A stretch of DNA of 64,000 nucleotides from Heterohyrax brucei (taxonomy: Eukaryota > Chordata > Mammalia > Hyracoidea > Procaviidae): the NCBI GenBank assembly GCA_028571685.1, contig CM053164.1, positions 35,824,501 through 35,888,500 of the forward strand, read 5' to 3'. Below are positions 44,780-55,580 of the stretch, piece after piece. Within the stretch, counting starts at the first letter, position 1. Each line of letters opens with the position of its first letter. A program made the position numbers and the translations under genes. The notes below the pieces were generated by a model. The model saw only the letters and a list, made by a program, of their open reading frames with translations. It was not told where the DNA came from and searched no databases.

Positions 44780-44972
44780 GCTGTTAGTGCTGTTGAGTCC
44801 ATTTTTGGCTGACAGAACCCCGGGTGAGAGAGCAGAACTGCCCCACAGAGTTTCCTAGGTTGCGGTCTTTGGGGGCAGTGATCATCAAGTCTATCCTGCA
44901 GAGTTACTAGAGGGATTCAGACCGCCCAGTGTTCGGTTAGCAGCCACAGTTGTGCCAGCAGGGTTCCCTCGG
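44780..44972 (-). mobile_element. AfroSINE, degraded
   Basis: GACGCTGTTAGTGCTGTTGAG, AGAGCAGAACTGCCCCACAG, AGTTTCCTAGGTTGCGG and GTTCGGTTAGCAGCCAC, then AGCAGGGTTCCCTC, is reverse AfroSINE with an extra middle segment. Confidence 0.7.
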
Positions 44973-44982
44973 TGCATGCTGG

Positions 44983-45570
44983 TGTAACCAGAACACCTGG
45001 CTGCAGCTTCTCACTGCCCATCACTACAAAGCCAGATGCGGAGACAGGGAGGGATTGTGCTTTATTCAGATGGCCAGTGACCTGAGAAGTTGATGGGTTA
45101 GTAGCCTAAAAACTATCTTCACATTTCATCTCAAACCAGAGGTTTATATAGGAAGACAGTGGAAGGGTTACAGAAAAAAAGGAGGTGTTATTCAGGTGCC
45201 CGAGGTGGGGTCATTAGTCATGAGGTTGGTTGTCCAAGAACTGTGATGTTATTTGGGCAGTGGTCTCAGGTCCCTGGGGAAAGCCTGTAGCCGGGGTCAC
45301 AGACCTGTTAGAAGAACTGTGATGTTATCAAAATGGTGGTCTGTCCCTGGGTGGTCTGGAGTCACAAGGTGGGTGACATTACCATCTCAAGGCAGAGGGT
45401 TGAGGGGCAGGGGGAATGATTAGGTTGGATCACAAAAGTGGGCCGGGAGGCTGTTAGAGGAACAGTGATGTTATCTGGCTGAGTCCCCTAGGTGAGACCG
45501 GAAGAAAATCTCCTTAGTCTCCAGGTTCAGTCTGAGAGATCAGACGAGGATTTTTAATCAATATTTTACA
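44983..45570 (-). mobile_element. Solo LTR with inverted TGTAA/TTACA ends
   Basis: The plus strand starts TGTAACCAG and ends ATTTTACA, so the element has 5-bp terminal inverted repeats. On the minus strand a TATATAAACC box lies at about 45158-45149 and an AATAAAGCAC polyadenylation signal at about 45066-45057, in correct LTR order (U3, R, U5). U3 carries three diverged copies of a GAACTGTGATGTTAT motif. Total length is 588 bp. No 5-bp target duplication is visible. ERV class is not determined. Confidence 0.75.
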
Positions 45571-45639
45571 ATTATTAGCCCTTTTTCACTAGTTCTTGTT
45601 ATCCCTCAGTGCTTTTGTTGATGTACAGTATTCTGCCAG

Positions 45640-45958
45640 CCCGGAATTTTCTTCTCTTTCTTGCCTTCTGTTAAAATCTGTGTGTCATTTAGAGGGCTAG
45701 CTTGAATGCCATTTCCTCCAGGAAGCCTTCCTTGCTGGACTTAGCCAGAATGGTTTATTCTTTTGTAGTGCCACAAATTGCTAACTTATGTTCCAGCCCA
45801 GATATCATTCCTTCTTCTATCCTGTGCGGTGGACTAAACCTCTGCCTCCCCAGCTATACTCAGCAACTTGTATCCTTTGCCCCATACGTGCCTCATCAGC
45901 AGCCAGCACCATGTTTGGTACAGAGCAGGCGTTGGAGACAAGCATAGAGAGTGAATGA
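45640..45958 (+). repeat. L2 3' region
   Basis: GCTTGAATGCCATTTCCTCC, AGGAAGCCTTCCTTGCTGG, AGCAGCCAGCACCATGTTTGG and TACAGAGCAGGCGTTGGAG, then GAGAGTGAATGAG, is a clear L2 end. Confidence 0.85.
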
Positions 45959-46713
45959 GTTTGAATTGTTGCGTGAAGCTGAGGTCCCATGAATCTGTTT
46001 TGGCCTCCTGTGGTTCAGCATTCCACTTGCCAGACCATGGATGACTAATTAAATGCAGAATTGGAAAGGGCCTTTTGAGGTAACTAATTGCTGAGGGCAT
46101 CCTGGACTTCATGGCCTAGAACCCCCGAAGGATTTTTAAGCCCCCTAATCCTGTTGATGCTGTGGCCGTATCAAGTGGCTCTAAGAGAAGCTGCTAAAAT
46201 GCATGCTGGCACAAAGGAACTCTCTGGGCTGATGGAAATGACCTAGATCTTGTTTGGGGTGGTAGTTATGCAGGTGTCTATATTGTCAAAAATCATCATG
46301 CTGTACTTAAGTTCTGAGCATTTGCTTTATGGAAAATATATCTCCATGAGTTAGTTAATTTAAAAAAGAAAACAATACTGCCTGACCAGGCAGTTTGAGA
46401 GAAGGAGTCTGTTCTGTTCTTCCTGTCCTTTCTCCCCTGTAGGTGAGGTGGCACTGAGAAGTGTGGCTGAAGTCAGCGCGTCACAGGATTGAGTCAGGAG
46501 GAAAAAGGACAGAGCAGCCTCTGCATTTGTGGGATTGTAATCCTGTAAGTCCTGAGCTAGGCTTCCGTGCACAGATACTATCCACCCTCTCCCTAGAATG
46601 TGTGAACTCAGAAACCCCAGTCTAGCTGCCTCTGAAGAAGCATACAGGTCATCCACGTCACCAGCGATTAACTTCTCAGGGATGGGGTCCACCTCTCACT
46701 AGAGATCAAAAAG
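45959..46713. other. Unique sequence
   Basis: Nothing recognised. Confidence 0.4.
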
Positions 46714-46918
46714 AATGTTGCCTTCTAGTTAATTCTGACTCACAGCAGCCCTGTGTGTGTCAGAGTAAAGCTGTGTTCCTGTAAAGCCTTCAGGGACTGA
46801 TTTCTTTAGAAGTAGGTTGCCAGGCCTTTCTTCCAAGGTACCTCCATGTGGACTGCACCCTCCAACCTTTTGGTTGGCTGTAAGCATGTTAATTCTTTGT
46901 ACTACCCAGGGACTCCTG
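46714..46918 (-). mobile_element. AfroSINE, long variant
   Basis: CTAGTTAATTCTGACTCACAG, CTGTGTGTGTCAGAGTAAAGC, GGTTGCCAGGCCTTTCTTCC and CCAACCTTTTGGTTGGC, ending TACCCAGGGACTCCT. Confidence 0.9.
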
Positions 46919-47028
46919 GGTTAAGAGGAGACGGGGTTAAGACTCACAGTAAAAATCCATGCCTGATCCCTCTGCTGAGGCCCATTCATGTCAACGTCTC
47001 ATATTTCAGAGTCACTGGATGGCCGAGG

Positions 47029-47200
47029 GGAGCCCCGATGGTGCAGTGGTGAAAAGCCCAGCTGCCAGACCAAAGGTCAGCAGTTTGAACCCACCAGCTG
47101 CCCCTTGAAAATCCTGTTGGACAGTTCTGCTCTGTCCTGTGGGTCACTGTGAGTCAGAATCAACTCAAACAACAGCAGGTTTTGGTTTTTGTTTGGGGAC
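47029..47200 (+). mobile_element. AfroSINE, near full length
   Basis: GAGCCCCGATGGTGCAGTGG with A-box, AAGGTCAGCAGTTTGAACCC B-box, TTCTGCTCTGTCCTGTGGG and GAATCAACTCAAACAACAGC, then GGTTTTGGTTTTTG. Head faces the preceding reverse copy. Confidence 0.93.
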
Positions 47201-47891
47201 TTGGCTGAGGAATTGATTTCTGATTCTGAAGACAAAGGTGAAGAAAACAGAGGTCATCTCTGTCTGTCCCTTTTTGAAATCAGAGTGCAGGCCCTTCTAG
47301 AGAGATAAGTGACCCTTCTCAGAGCCACAGCCCTTCCATCAACACAAGGTGATGAGTACAGTCACACCACTGGTTTAACTAGATTTTCTCATGTTGGCCT
47401 CAACCTGCTGGCCTCAACTTGACAAGTGAGGGGTGAAGTTTATAGCTCAAGAAACTCCCAGCACAGTAATTGGGGTGACCTCCTCCTGAGACCCCAGGGG
47501 CTTCCAGCTGCAGAAAGTGGAGCACGCTCAGTGGAAGGCAGCCTGGCTGTCAGGGTGGATTGGCTCTCGGCCTGTAATGGGGAGTGACACCGGGCACTTG
47601 TCACAGCAGGGAGCCCTGCTGGTGCAGGCATATTGTAGAAGGTTTGAAAGGAGGCCACTACATGCCTTTGCCTCGGGGCCATATTTGATTGTGCTTTGAA
47701 TGGCTTAATGTTGTGCCTGTCACCTTCTCAAACTCAGGTAACACATTGCACACTCAGAGGAGAGACACTTTGTGAAAACAACGTTCTGTAAGGGGCTGCT
47801 GACCTTTTACGCCTGAAAAGCAAACCGAGAATGTTGAGTCCCGAAGTCACCTCTGTGAAAGCTTGTTGTGTTAAGATTCTACCTGAGGACA
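47201..47891. other. Unique sequence
   Basis: Nothing recognised. Confidence 0.4.
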
Positions 47892-48075
47892 GGAGTCCCT
47901 GAGTGACAGAAAAGGTTAGTGCACTCCGCTGCTCTGGAAAATTGAAGGGTCCTGTCCACCCAGAGGGGCCTCCAAAGACAGACCTGGTGATCTTCCGCAA
48001 ACCCTGCGGAGCGCAGCTCTGCTCTGACACATGCGAGGTCAGCATGAGCTGGAATTAACTCAGATACAGCAATTT
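47892..48075 (+). mobile_element. AfroSINE, long variant
   Basis: GGAGTCCCTGAGTGACAG head, AGACCTGGTGATCTTCCGC middle, and CAGCTCTGCTCTGACACATG and GAGCTGGAATTAACTCAG at the end. Confidence 0.85.
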
Positions 48076-48153
48076 TGGACACAGAGAGGATCTGTCAAAA
48101 ATGCCTCACTCGATTCTATGGAAAGAAATGATATACAGTTTACCCTAGGCTTA

Positions 48154-48313
48154 AATCCTGGTGGCACAGTGGTTACCTGCTACGTCTGCTAACCAAAAAG
48201 TCAACCGTTTGAATCTGCCAGGCTCCCTGTGGAAAGAAACTCTGTGGAGCAACTCTACTCTGTCATACAGGATTGCTGTGAGTTGGAATCGACTCGATGG
48301 CAATGGGTTTGAT
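48154..48313 (+). mobile_element. AfroSINE, near full length
   Basis: ATCCTGGTGGCACAGTGGTTACC (A-box), CTAACCAAAAAGTCAACCG, CAACTCTACTCTGTCATACAGG and GGAATCGACTCGATGGCAATGGG, then TTTG. Good body identity but a minimal tail. Confidence 0.94.
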
Positions 48314-48815
48314 GCAAGTGAGTACATACCACAGGTCATAAAGGAGAGACAGTGATGTCCTAGGACAAACTTCTCATTTCCTTCATACGTAACAAAAGGG
48401 TAAAAAAGTGAAACGTACATGCAGCTACACCCCATACAGCCAGCCAGCCAGCCACCCATCTCCAGCCATGATGACAAGAACTGTTCTGCACCTACCTGGT
48501 GTCCCATTCTGTCTGCCACGTTCCCCATCTCCAGCAGTCTTAGTGTGCAGAGTGACCTGGTTCCCACCAGCCCTCCTCTGCACATCGCTTTCTTTCATCT
48601 GGCTGGCTGGCTCCACTTGGCATTTTTTCCGAGTTCCCTCTTAGTGCCATCTGTGTCCTTTGTGTTCAGTCAGCGGATGGGGCTGCCTGCCATCTCACCA
48701 TGGGCAGCCCTGCGGCGGTGACTTCCCCGCACTCTTACTTGGACACTCTTTACTGAGGAAGGAGTCTCTTTGCCTTCTGCATTGTGCTACTGTGAAGGAA
48801 CCCAAAAAATAAAAA

Positions 48816-48952
48816 CCCTTGCCATCAAGTTGATTCCAACTCATAGTGACCTTAGAACTGCCTCATAGAGTTTCCAAGGAGCAGCTAATGGATTCGAACT
48901 GCCAGCCTTTTGGTTAGCAGCCATAGCTCTTAACCACTGCACCACCAGGAAA
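48816..48952 (-). mobile_element. AfroSINE, short
   Basis: AACCCTTGCCATCAAGTTGATTCC, GTTTCCAAGGAGCAGC, GGATTCGAACTGCCAGCC and TTAACCACTGCACCACCAGG. Missing about 15 bp of the body relative to other copies. Confidence 0.92.
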
Positions 48953-49659
48953 GGGATTCTAAAGACCTCTAGGGAGGAAGAGAAACTTCCCAATTGGATT
49001 TAAGCTATAGATTGCCCAGTGAACAGAAATTTGAGCTCTGCAGCAGTTTCTGTGTAACACTGTTAGCACATTCCCAGAGTGTCAGGCAGAGGGAGGACAT
49101 CCTGTTTAACCACTTCATGCCCAATATTCTGTCAGCTGCATTAGTTCTTGGAATACAGAGTTCTTTTAAAGGTAAAATGTACCGCACTTCATCCGTGGAC
49201 CGAACCCAGAGCACAGAATGGCAGGGCATAGAAGAAGCAAGGTCCTGTGTGTGGTTTGGGAAGGGATGACCCGTCACTTCTTTGGTAACGACTCAGGGCA
49301 TTTGGAGCTTGGCTGTCTCCAAAAGGCTACACGTGGAGGGAGAAGCTGGGGACACAGGTCTGGGGACAGCCCAGCAGCTCTGCTTCTAACCAGGGAGGGA
49401 AAGGCTAGGTTCTAACTTAGCTCACTGGCTCCTTGGTGTGATACTTTGGACAGTTTAAGGCCTGGGGCTACGTCTGGGGTGTCGTCACTCATGCGACAGC
49501 AACAGAAACTGTTTCCAGAATCCTATACTGACTTATCCTTGAGGAAGAGAAGGCTCAGGTCTTTGAGGGAATGTTGCCATGTAAGCACTGGGTACAGCCA
49601 TAGATCGAGCAGAGGGCTGAAGGTGGTAGGATCACAGAACCCATGCCGACAGACTTCTC
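48953..49659. other. Unique sequence
   Basis: Nothing recognised. Confidence 0.4.
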
Positions 49660-50585
49660 AATTGTTGTTAGCTGTTATCAAGTCAGCTTCAACGTACAAT
49701 GGCGCCATGTACAATAGAACAGGATGTTGCCCAGCCCATGTGTCTTAGGCTGGGTTTTCTAGGGAAGCAAAACCAGTAACACGTGTAGGTACAAGGAAAG
49801 ATTTATAATATATAGATAGATAGATACAGATATAGGAAACAACTCACGTAATCACAGAAGCTGAATGTCCCAAGCTCTGGCACAAGCCTCACGTGGCCAC
49901 AGAAGCTGAGGAACCCAAGGTCAGCAAGTCAGAGACCAGAGTTCTAGATCACCGCTTGTGTAGGTCAGTGGATCCCAAGCTGATGGCGAGACAAAGCGAC
50001 AGAGGCTGGCAAAACCAGGATCAGCAGGTCAGGGAGCAGGAGCGGGCAGAGGCTGGCGAACCCAGGATCGGCAGGTCAGGGAGCAGGACTCTCAAGTGCC
50101 GACTGTAAGGACTGATCAATCCAACAGCTGCTAGCTCAAGTCCCAGAACGAGACGCTGGAAGAGAGCAGGAGCTCCTGGCCACGTGAGCAACCAGCAGCC
50201 ATAGTCCAAGATCGCAAGGTGAGATCCAAGGGGCAGGGAGCCACCACAAACCCCGCCCTGCCACTTAATACAGCAGCCAAATATGTAGTAGCCAAGTTGA
50301 CATAATCCTGACCACCACACTGTGTGATCACTAGCACGTCTGACTCGTCTTGCAATATCACATAGGACAGCACTGTTGTGTTCCATACGGCTTCCATTGG
50401 CTAATTTTTTTTAACAAGATTGCCAGGCCTTTCTTCCTAGTCTGTCATAGTCTAGAAGCTCTGCTGAAATCTTCCACCATGGGTGAGCCCACTGATATTT
50501 GGATGATAGAGCTGCTGGCGTCATAATAATACACAAGCCACCACAGGATGGCAAACCGACAGACAGGTGGTGAAACTCCACAGTT
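49660..50585 (-). mobile_element. Internally deleted RTE derivative, copy C, split by an LTR
   Basis: 49660-49740 is the RTE 3' end in reverse (AATTGTTGTTAGCTGTTATC, AGAACAGGATGTTGCCC). 50320-50585 is the RTE leader in reverse (AAGATTGCCAGGCCTTTC, TTCCTAGTCTGTCATAGTC, TAGAAGCTCTGCTGAAATC, CACCATGGGTGAGCCC, GATGGCAAACCGACAGACAGG). The reverse-transcriptase region is absent, as in copies A and B. The LTR at 49741-50319 landed inside it. Confidence 0.65.
49741..50319 (-). mobile_element. LTR-like insertion with an internal tandem duplication
   Basis: It starts TGTCTTAGGCTGGGTTTTC and ends GACATAATCCTGACCACCACA. The left part contains a (TAGA)n stretch at 49812-49830. Two 47-bp tandem units (from 50002 and 50049) share GAGGCTGGC, CCAGGATC and GCAGGTCAGGGAGCAGGA, with a third diverged unit near 49900. 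LTR identity is supported by TG/CA ends and by its similarity to LTR families that begin with the 'aggctgggtt' block. The family is not certain. Confidence 0.6.
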
Positions 50586-50589
50586 AACA

Positions 50590-50710
50590 TCTGGGAACAC
50601 AGAGGCCAGAAAAGGAGAAAGACCTTGTCCAAAATCGTACCACTAAAAGGGACCAAACTAGAACTGGACCCCAGGGGTCATCTGATTCCCAGTGCAGAGG
50701 AACTTTTGAC
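50590..50710 (-). repeat. MIR, diverged
   Basis: ACACAGAGGCCAGAAAAGGAG, AAAGACCTTGTCCAAAATC and GAACTGGACCCCAGGGGTC fit reverse MIR. Confidence 0.5.
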
Positions 50711-51624
50711 CCCGTAAACAGAGTTAGATTCTGCGTAAAGCAGCGCTTCCCAAGCATGAATCTGCTCATGAGGCACCCGAGGATTTGTAGAATGCAGATT
50801 CTGATTTAAGTGGCTGATGGGGGCTCTGAGATTCTGCACTTCTGACAAGCTCCCCAGGAATGCCAAGCAGCTTGTCCACAGACCACACTTAGAGAAACAC
50901 AAATGTATGAAGTCAGCTGTACTGGAATTCCTAGTTCTCCATCATGTGTGCTTGTCCCCAGTCTTGTTCTGTGTTATTTTTACCAACATGTTGACAAGCT
51001 TTTGGCCTAGACACCAACAAGCAGGTTCTCTATCTCCCTTTCTCAGTTTCTGGCTACCTAAATCCCAGACTCCCTCTAGCCTACAGGAAGCCATATCCTA
51101 ACTGAAACATGCACTCCAAGCACAGAGGAATGTGCCCGTGGCCTTGTGGGATGACCCTGAGGAATGTCTGTTTGTTCAGAGGGACACTGTGTAGGATACA
51201 TAATGCTGTTAGTTGTCTAGGCTGCTGTGTGTGGTGTCTTCTACATTTTGTGAGGACAGGACAGTTGTGCCACTGAAATCTTTCAGAATAAGCGATCCAC
51301 AGCTACAGGATTGTCAGGGCCTCTGCTTTCTCCACCAGTTCTCACTCATCCAGAAATGTCTAGCCAGAGCCAAGATTGAGGAAAAAACAGAAAGTACCTT
51401 CGAGTGGCTGACAGTATAAACAGTGGTCACCTAGTGTGTGCAGCCAAGTTCGTGTTTTTTTTAATCATCAATCTTATGGACTTTAATTCAGACTCTTTTT
51501 TGTTTAATTCAACTGGACTTTATATAAGAGTGACTATTACCTGGATTCTGAGTTCAAAATAAATTTAGCCATCTTTTGATCTAGGAAGGGTGAGGAGAGG
51601 GGTTGGCAAAGATAACCGCAATGA
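50711..51624. other. Unique sequence
   Basis: Nothing recognised. Confidence 0.4.
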
Positions 51625-51785
51625 GAGGCTTCTGCTGTACAGGCTGGCATGCTGGGTTGCTAGCCAGAGGCACCTGGAGAGAAAGGCTGGACCACTGACG
51701 TCTAAAAATCAGCCCGTAGAGCTCAGTTCTACTCTGACACTTACGGGGTTGCCATGAATGGGAATCAACCCCATAACAACTGGAA
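51625..51785 (+). mobile_element. AfroSINE, degraded
   Basis: ATGCTGGGTTGCTAGCCAG, TCAGTTCTACTCTGACACTTACGG and TTGCCATGAATGGGAATCAACC, ending ATAACAACTGG. Confidence 0.75.
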
Positions 51786-51929
51786 ATCTGAGGTGAAGCA
51801 ACTACAAACCTCTAAAATCCAACATACAGACTTAAAATGCACAGCAGCCTGGAGTCACTTACTACAAGGACACTGGATCCCATGAGCCTCTCTGGGTCTG
51901 AGGACAGTGCTGGACAGCCCTGTGACCTC

Positions 51930-52075
51930 TCGTGAAGAGCCTTGGTTAAGCACTTGACTACTATAGCCTGCTTGACCCTCGGACACCCCTCTAGGACAGT
52001 TCTGCTCCATCCTACAGGGTCGCTGTGAGTCAAAATCAGCTGGACAGCAGTGCATGTGCTTGGGCTTTGTTTGAC
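51930..52075 (+). mobile_element. AfroSINE, short, head degraded
   Basis: CTTGGTTAAGCACTTGACTAC, ACAGTTCTGCTCCATCCTAC and AGGGTCGCTGTGAGTCAAAATC, then GGACAGCAGTGCATG. Confidence 0.82.
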
Positions 52076-52419
52076 CTCTATTGTGTTCAGTTCTATTCAT
52101 CATTTGGGAAATACATAGCATGTTTCAGAATATTTTGTCTTTAAATGTCTAAAATGTTTTGATCTGGTTTAAGGTTGGACATTTGAAGAAATGAATTTCA
52201 GTTACCTCAAAAATATGTCTGGGTGTCAGAAAACATGTCAGGCTTGTCCTAGCAGTGCTAGCTGGTTTTGTTCATGTGACCTTCCTTGTTCTGCTTCCTT
52301 ATGACAACGTCATGCATCGCTGTTTCTTGATTTCCCTTTTTCCAACCTCTTATTAGTAGTATTCTGCCTGGTTCTCACCTTTCTATTCTTCCCCCTTTCT
52401 ACAGTCTGACCAACTTGTC

Positions 52420-52815
52420 CCCTAAACCCTGATAATTCCAAAATCTTGTGTTTCCAGCTTCTACTTTGCTACTAAATAACCTTCACCCTGATCTCCTCCC
52501 ACACCTCAAATTCCATGTGTCTGAAACCGAGGTCCTCCATGTACCCTACAAACAAACCTACACCCTCCTTTCTGTACCCCGTTTCAGTGAATGGAGCAGC
52601 ACACCCCAGTGCCGAGCTGGTGTCTTCCTCCTTTGTGACTTCTCACCTGGGCTCCTCCTTGTCTCTTCTGTTGTCGCTGACACACACAGAGGTCCTCACC
52701 TGGACTGTTGCAGCACTGTCACAGATGGTCTTTCTGGTTCCAGTTTTCCATCCTCTAATCTCTCTCTCTCTCATGCCCCCAGGCTTTCCAAGTGTTTCGT
52801 CTTTCTCACGCTTTC
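52420..52815 (+). repeat. L2 internal/3' region
   Basis: GAAACCGAGGTCCTCCATG, TTCAGTGAATGGAGCAGCACACCC, CTCACCTGGACTGTTGCAGC and CAGATGGTCTTTCTGGTTCC follow the L2 order upstream of the block seen at 45640-45958. Confidence 0.6.
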
Positions 52816-53812
52816 TCCCCTGAGCGCCCCAGTCCGCACCTGCACTGCCCAGTGCTGTTTAAATTAATTCAAATAAAGGAAAAATATAGTGATAGAAAAA
52901 TTGTGATGAACTTAATATCCTTGAACCTTACATATGAATAATGTTTAAGTGGCAAATGTTTCTAAATATGTATGCTTACCACTATTTCAAAAAAAAAAAA
53001 AATTCTAAACCTGACAAAGTATCACTAGATATGAAGAAAAATAAACTGGGCGGCACTAAAATGTTGCATTACTCAGTTGTACTAGCCAGTTTTCAGTGGC
53101 TCAGTAACCACATGTGGCTAAACCAAGGGGGGAAAAACCAAATCCATTGCTGTCAAGTCAGTTACAGTTCCTGGCTAATGAGTGGCTACCTGGATCCTTC
53201 AGATAGAGCATTTCTGCCGTTCCAGAGAGTTCTCTGAGACAGTGCTGCACCATGCTATTCTTTCATCTTGAGCATTCTTCTTTCTCATCTCCATTTTCCA
53301 GAGTCACAAAGATTTTTCCTTCTATCCTAATCTTCATCTTAAACGTTGCAGAAATTAGTACTTATCTGAGACTACATTACAACTTTTTTGGTTGCATGAT
53401 AGATATACAGAAATCCAACTCAAACTTACGCAAAAAAGAAAACGTGGTAACTCTTAGAAATGTCAAGTTCCCTGGTAGCTTTAGCCGCACCCAGGTCCCG
53501 GAGTTCATGTACTATCGGCAGAGTTCTTGCCAGTCTCTTATCTCTGCTTCTTGCTGTGGCTGGCTTCATTCTCCTCTCTACAGACTGCCTGCTCTCCATG
53601 ATCAAGAAAATAACTGGAAGCAGTTCCAGCTAAAGCCATCCAGGGTTCTGAAGGAAGAGAGAGACCCTTGTGGTTCTATGTTGGATCTCAGGGATTCAGA
53701 GCAGTTTGGGTCATGAACCCTGAATCTGTGATTATGGCCAAGGGAAGAGAGTACTCTGGATTTCCTTATCTGGGTCCCAAGCTCACCCACTGGTGGGTCA
53801 CAGCACCCAAAC
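52816..53812. other. Mixed old repeat debris
   Basis: A (A)n tract lies at 52989-53001. 53135-53165 (AACCAAATCCATTGCTGTCAAG) is an AfroSINE 3' fragment in reverse. 53390-53800 resembles an old mammalian relic (ATCCAACTCAAACTTACGC, TCTCTTATCTCTGCTTCTTGC) that I cannot name. A 154-residue frame (53252-53716) crosses this debris and is not credible. Confidence 0.4.
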
Positions 53813-54326
53813 TGTCATGGATTAAACTATCTCCTCCAAAAATATCTATCAGCTTGGCTAAGCCGTGATTCCCAGTATTGTGTGATTGTCTTCCATTTTG
53901 TGGTCTAATGTGAATATCCTTTGTGCTGTAAATCCCGCCTCTATAATGTTAATGAGGCAGGATTAGAGGCAGTTATGCTAATGAAGCAGAACTCAATTAC
54001 AAGATTATAGTATGTCTTAAGTCAATCTCTTTTGAGATATAAAAGAGAGAAGCCAGCAGAGAAGCATGGGAAGTTGTCACCATCAAGAAAGCAGCACCAG
54101 GAACAGAGGGCATCCTTTTTACCTGGGGTTTCTGTGTGAAGAAGCTTCTAGACCAGAGAAAGATTGATGACAAGGACATTCCTCCAAAAGAACAGAGAAA
54201 AGACTTCCTCTAGAGCTGGCACCCTGCATTTGTCCTTCTAGCCTTCTAAGCTATGCAGAAGTGTCTCTTTGTTAAAGCCGTCCATTTGTGGAATTTCTGG
54301 TATAGCAGTACTAGATAACTAAGACA
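53813..54326 (+). mobile_element. Solo LTR with a perfect target duplication
   Basis: It starts TGTCATGGATTAAACTATC and ends AACTAAGACA, so the ends are TGTC/GACA inverted. It is flanked on both sides by CAAAC (53808-53812 and 54327-54331). Block order matches 3468-3960: AATGTTAATGAGGCAGGATTAG, TTTTGAGATATAAAAGAGAG (TATA-like), AAGATTGATGACAAGGAC and TCTCTTTGTTAAAGCCG. The AATAAA signal present in the other copy is lost here. It is MaLR-like. Confidence 0.9.
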
Positions 54327-55335
54327 CAAACCATGTCTAAAGGACTTTCTTGGGGAAGAAAGAGTCTATCATCAGAGGCACTGTACCACAGACAATTAGT
54401 CAACATGCAGCTGTTTCAGGAGGCAGTACATGATCAAGAACTAGTGGTATTTGACAGAAGAATTCCAATATGCACTGATGAAAAACACGTCTCCAGGAAT
54501 TAGGGAATGTCGATTGAGATGTTTCGATAAACAAATACAATGTTAAAAGCACTCAGTCATCTATACCAAGAAATTTGGTAGACAGCTTACCTGGCCAACT
54601 GAGTGGAAGAGATCAGTGTATGTGCCCATTCCAAAGAAAGGTGATCCAGTGGAATTCAGAAATATCAAATTATATCATATTCAAGTAAAATTGTACTAAA
54701 GATAATTCTTAAATGGTTATAGCAACATATCAACCGTTTCAGAAGAAGACATGTAACAGTGTGTATAATCACTGATGTGAGCTCAGTCTTAGCTGAAAGC
54801 AGAGAATTCCAGAAAGATGTTTACCTGTGTTTTATTAACAACACAAAGCATTCAATTATGTGACATAACAAATTAAGGATAACTTTCCCAAGAAGAGGAA
54901 TTCTAGAACACTTAATTGTCTCATGTGGAACCTCTACATAAGGTAAGAGGCAGTCATTCAAAAGAACAGAAATACTACGTGGTTTAAAATAAGGAAAGTG
55001 TGTATCAGGGTTGTATTCTTTTGCTATACATTTATAATCCATATGCTGAGCAAATAATCTGAGCAGCTGGACTATGTGAAGAAGAACACAGCATCGGAAT
55101 TGAAAGCAGACACATTAGCAATCTGTGATATGCAGATAAGACAACCTGGCTTGCTGTAAGTGAAGAGAACTTGAAATACTTAGAGATGAAGATCAAAGAC
55201 CACAGCCCTCAGTGTGGATTGCTGCTTAACATGAAGAAAACAAAATCCTTACAGCTGGACCAGTAAGCAACGTCATGACAAATGCCAGAAAAGACTGAAG
55301 TTGTTCAGAACTTCATTTTACTTGTGTCCAAAAGA

Positions 55336-55488
55336 AAACCCTGGTGACACAGTGGGTTAAGTGCTACATCTGCTAACCAAAAGGTCAGCAGTTCAAATCT
55401 GCCAGGCACTCCTTGGAAATTCTATTAGGCGGTTCTGCTCTAACCTCTAGGGTCACTAAAACCACTCGATGGCAGTGGTTTTTTTCCT
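55336..55488 (+). mobile_element. AfroSINE nested in the RTE
   Basis: AAACCCTGGTGACACAGTGGG head, CTAACCAAAAGGTCAGCAGTTC B-box and GGTTCTGCTCTAACCTCTAGGG body. TCCAAAAGA (55327-55335) and TCCAAAGA (55582-55589) flank the SINE plus its microsatellite tail, consistent with a target duplication. Confidence 0.92.
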
Positions 55489-55510
55489 TTGTGTGTGTGT
55501 GTGTGTGTGT

Positions 55511-55571
<61 letters not shown>

Positions 55572-55580
55572 TGTGTGTGT
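55489..55580. repeat. (GT)n microsatellite
   Basis: About 45 GT units with occasional GAGT interruptions, starting exactly at the SINE tail. It likely expanded from the GGTTT/TTTGT tail. Confidence 0.97.

Noticed and set aside
53252-53716. 154-codon plus-strand frame
   Set aside because: Runs across old repeat debris upstream of a solo LTR; no domain.
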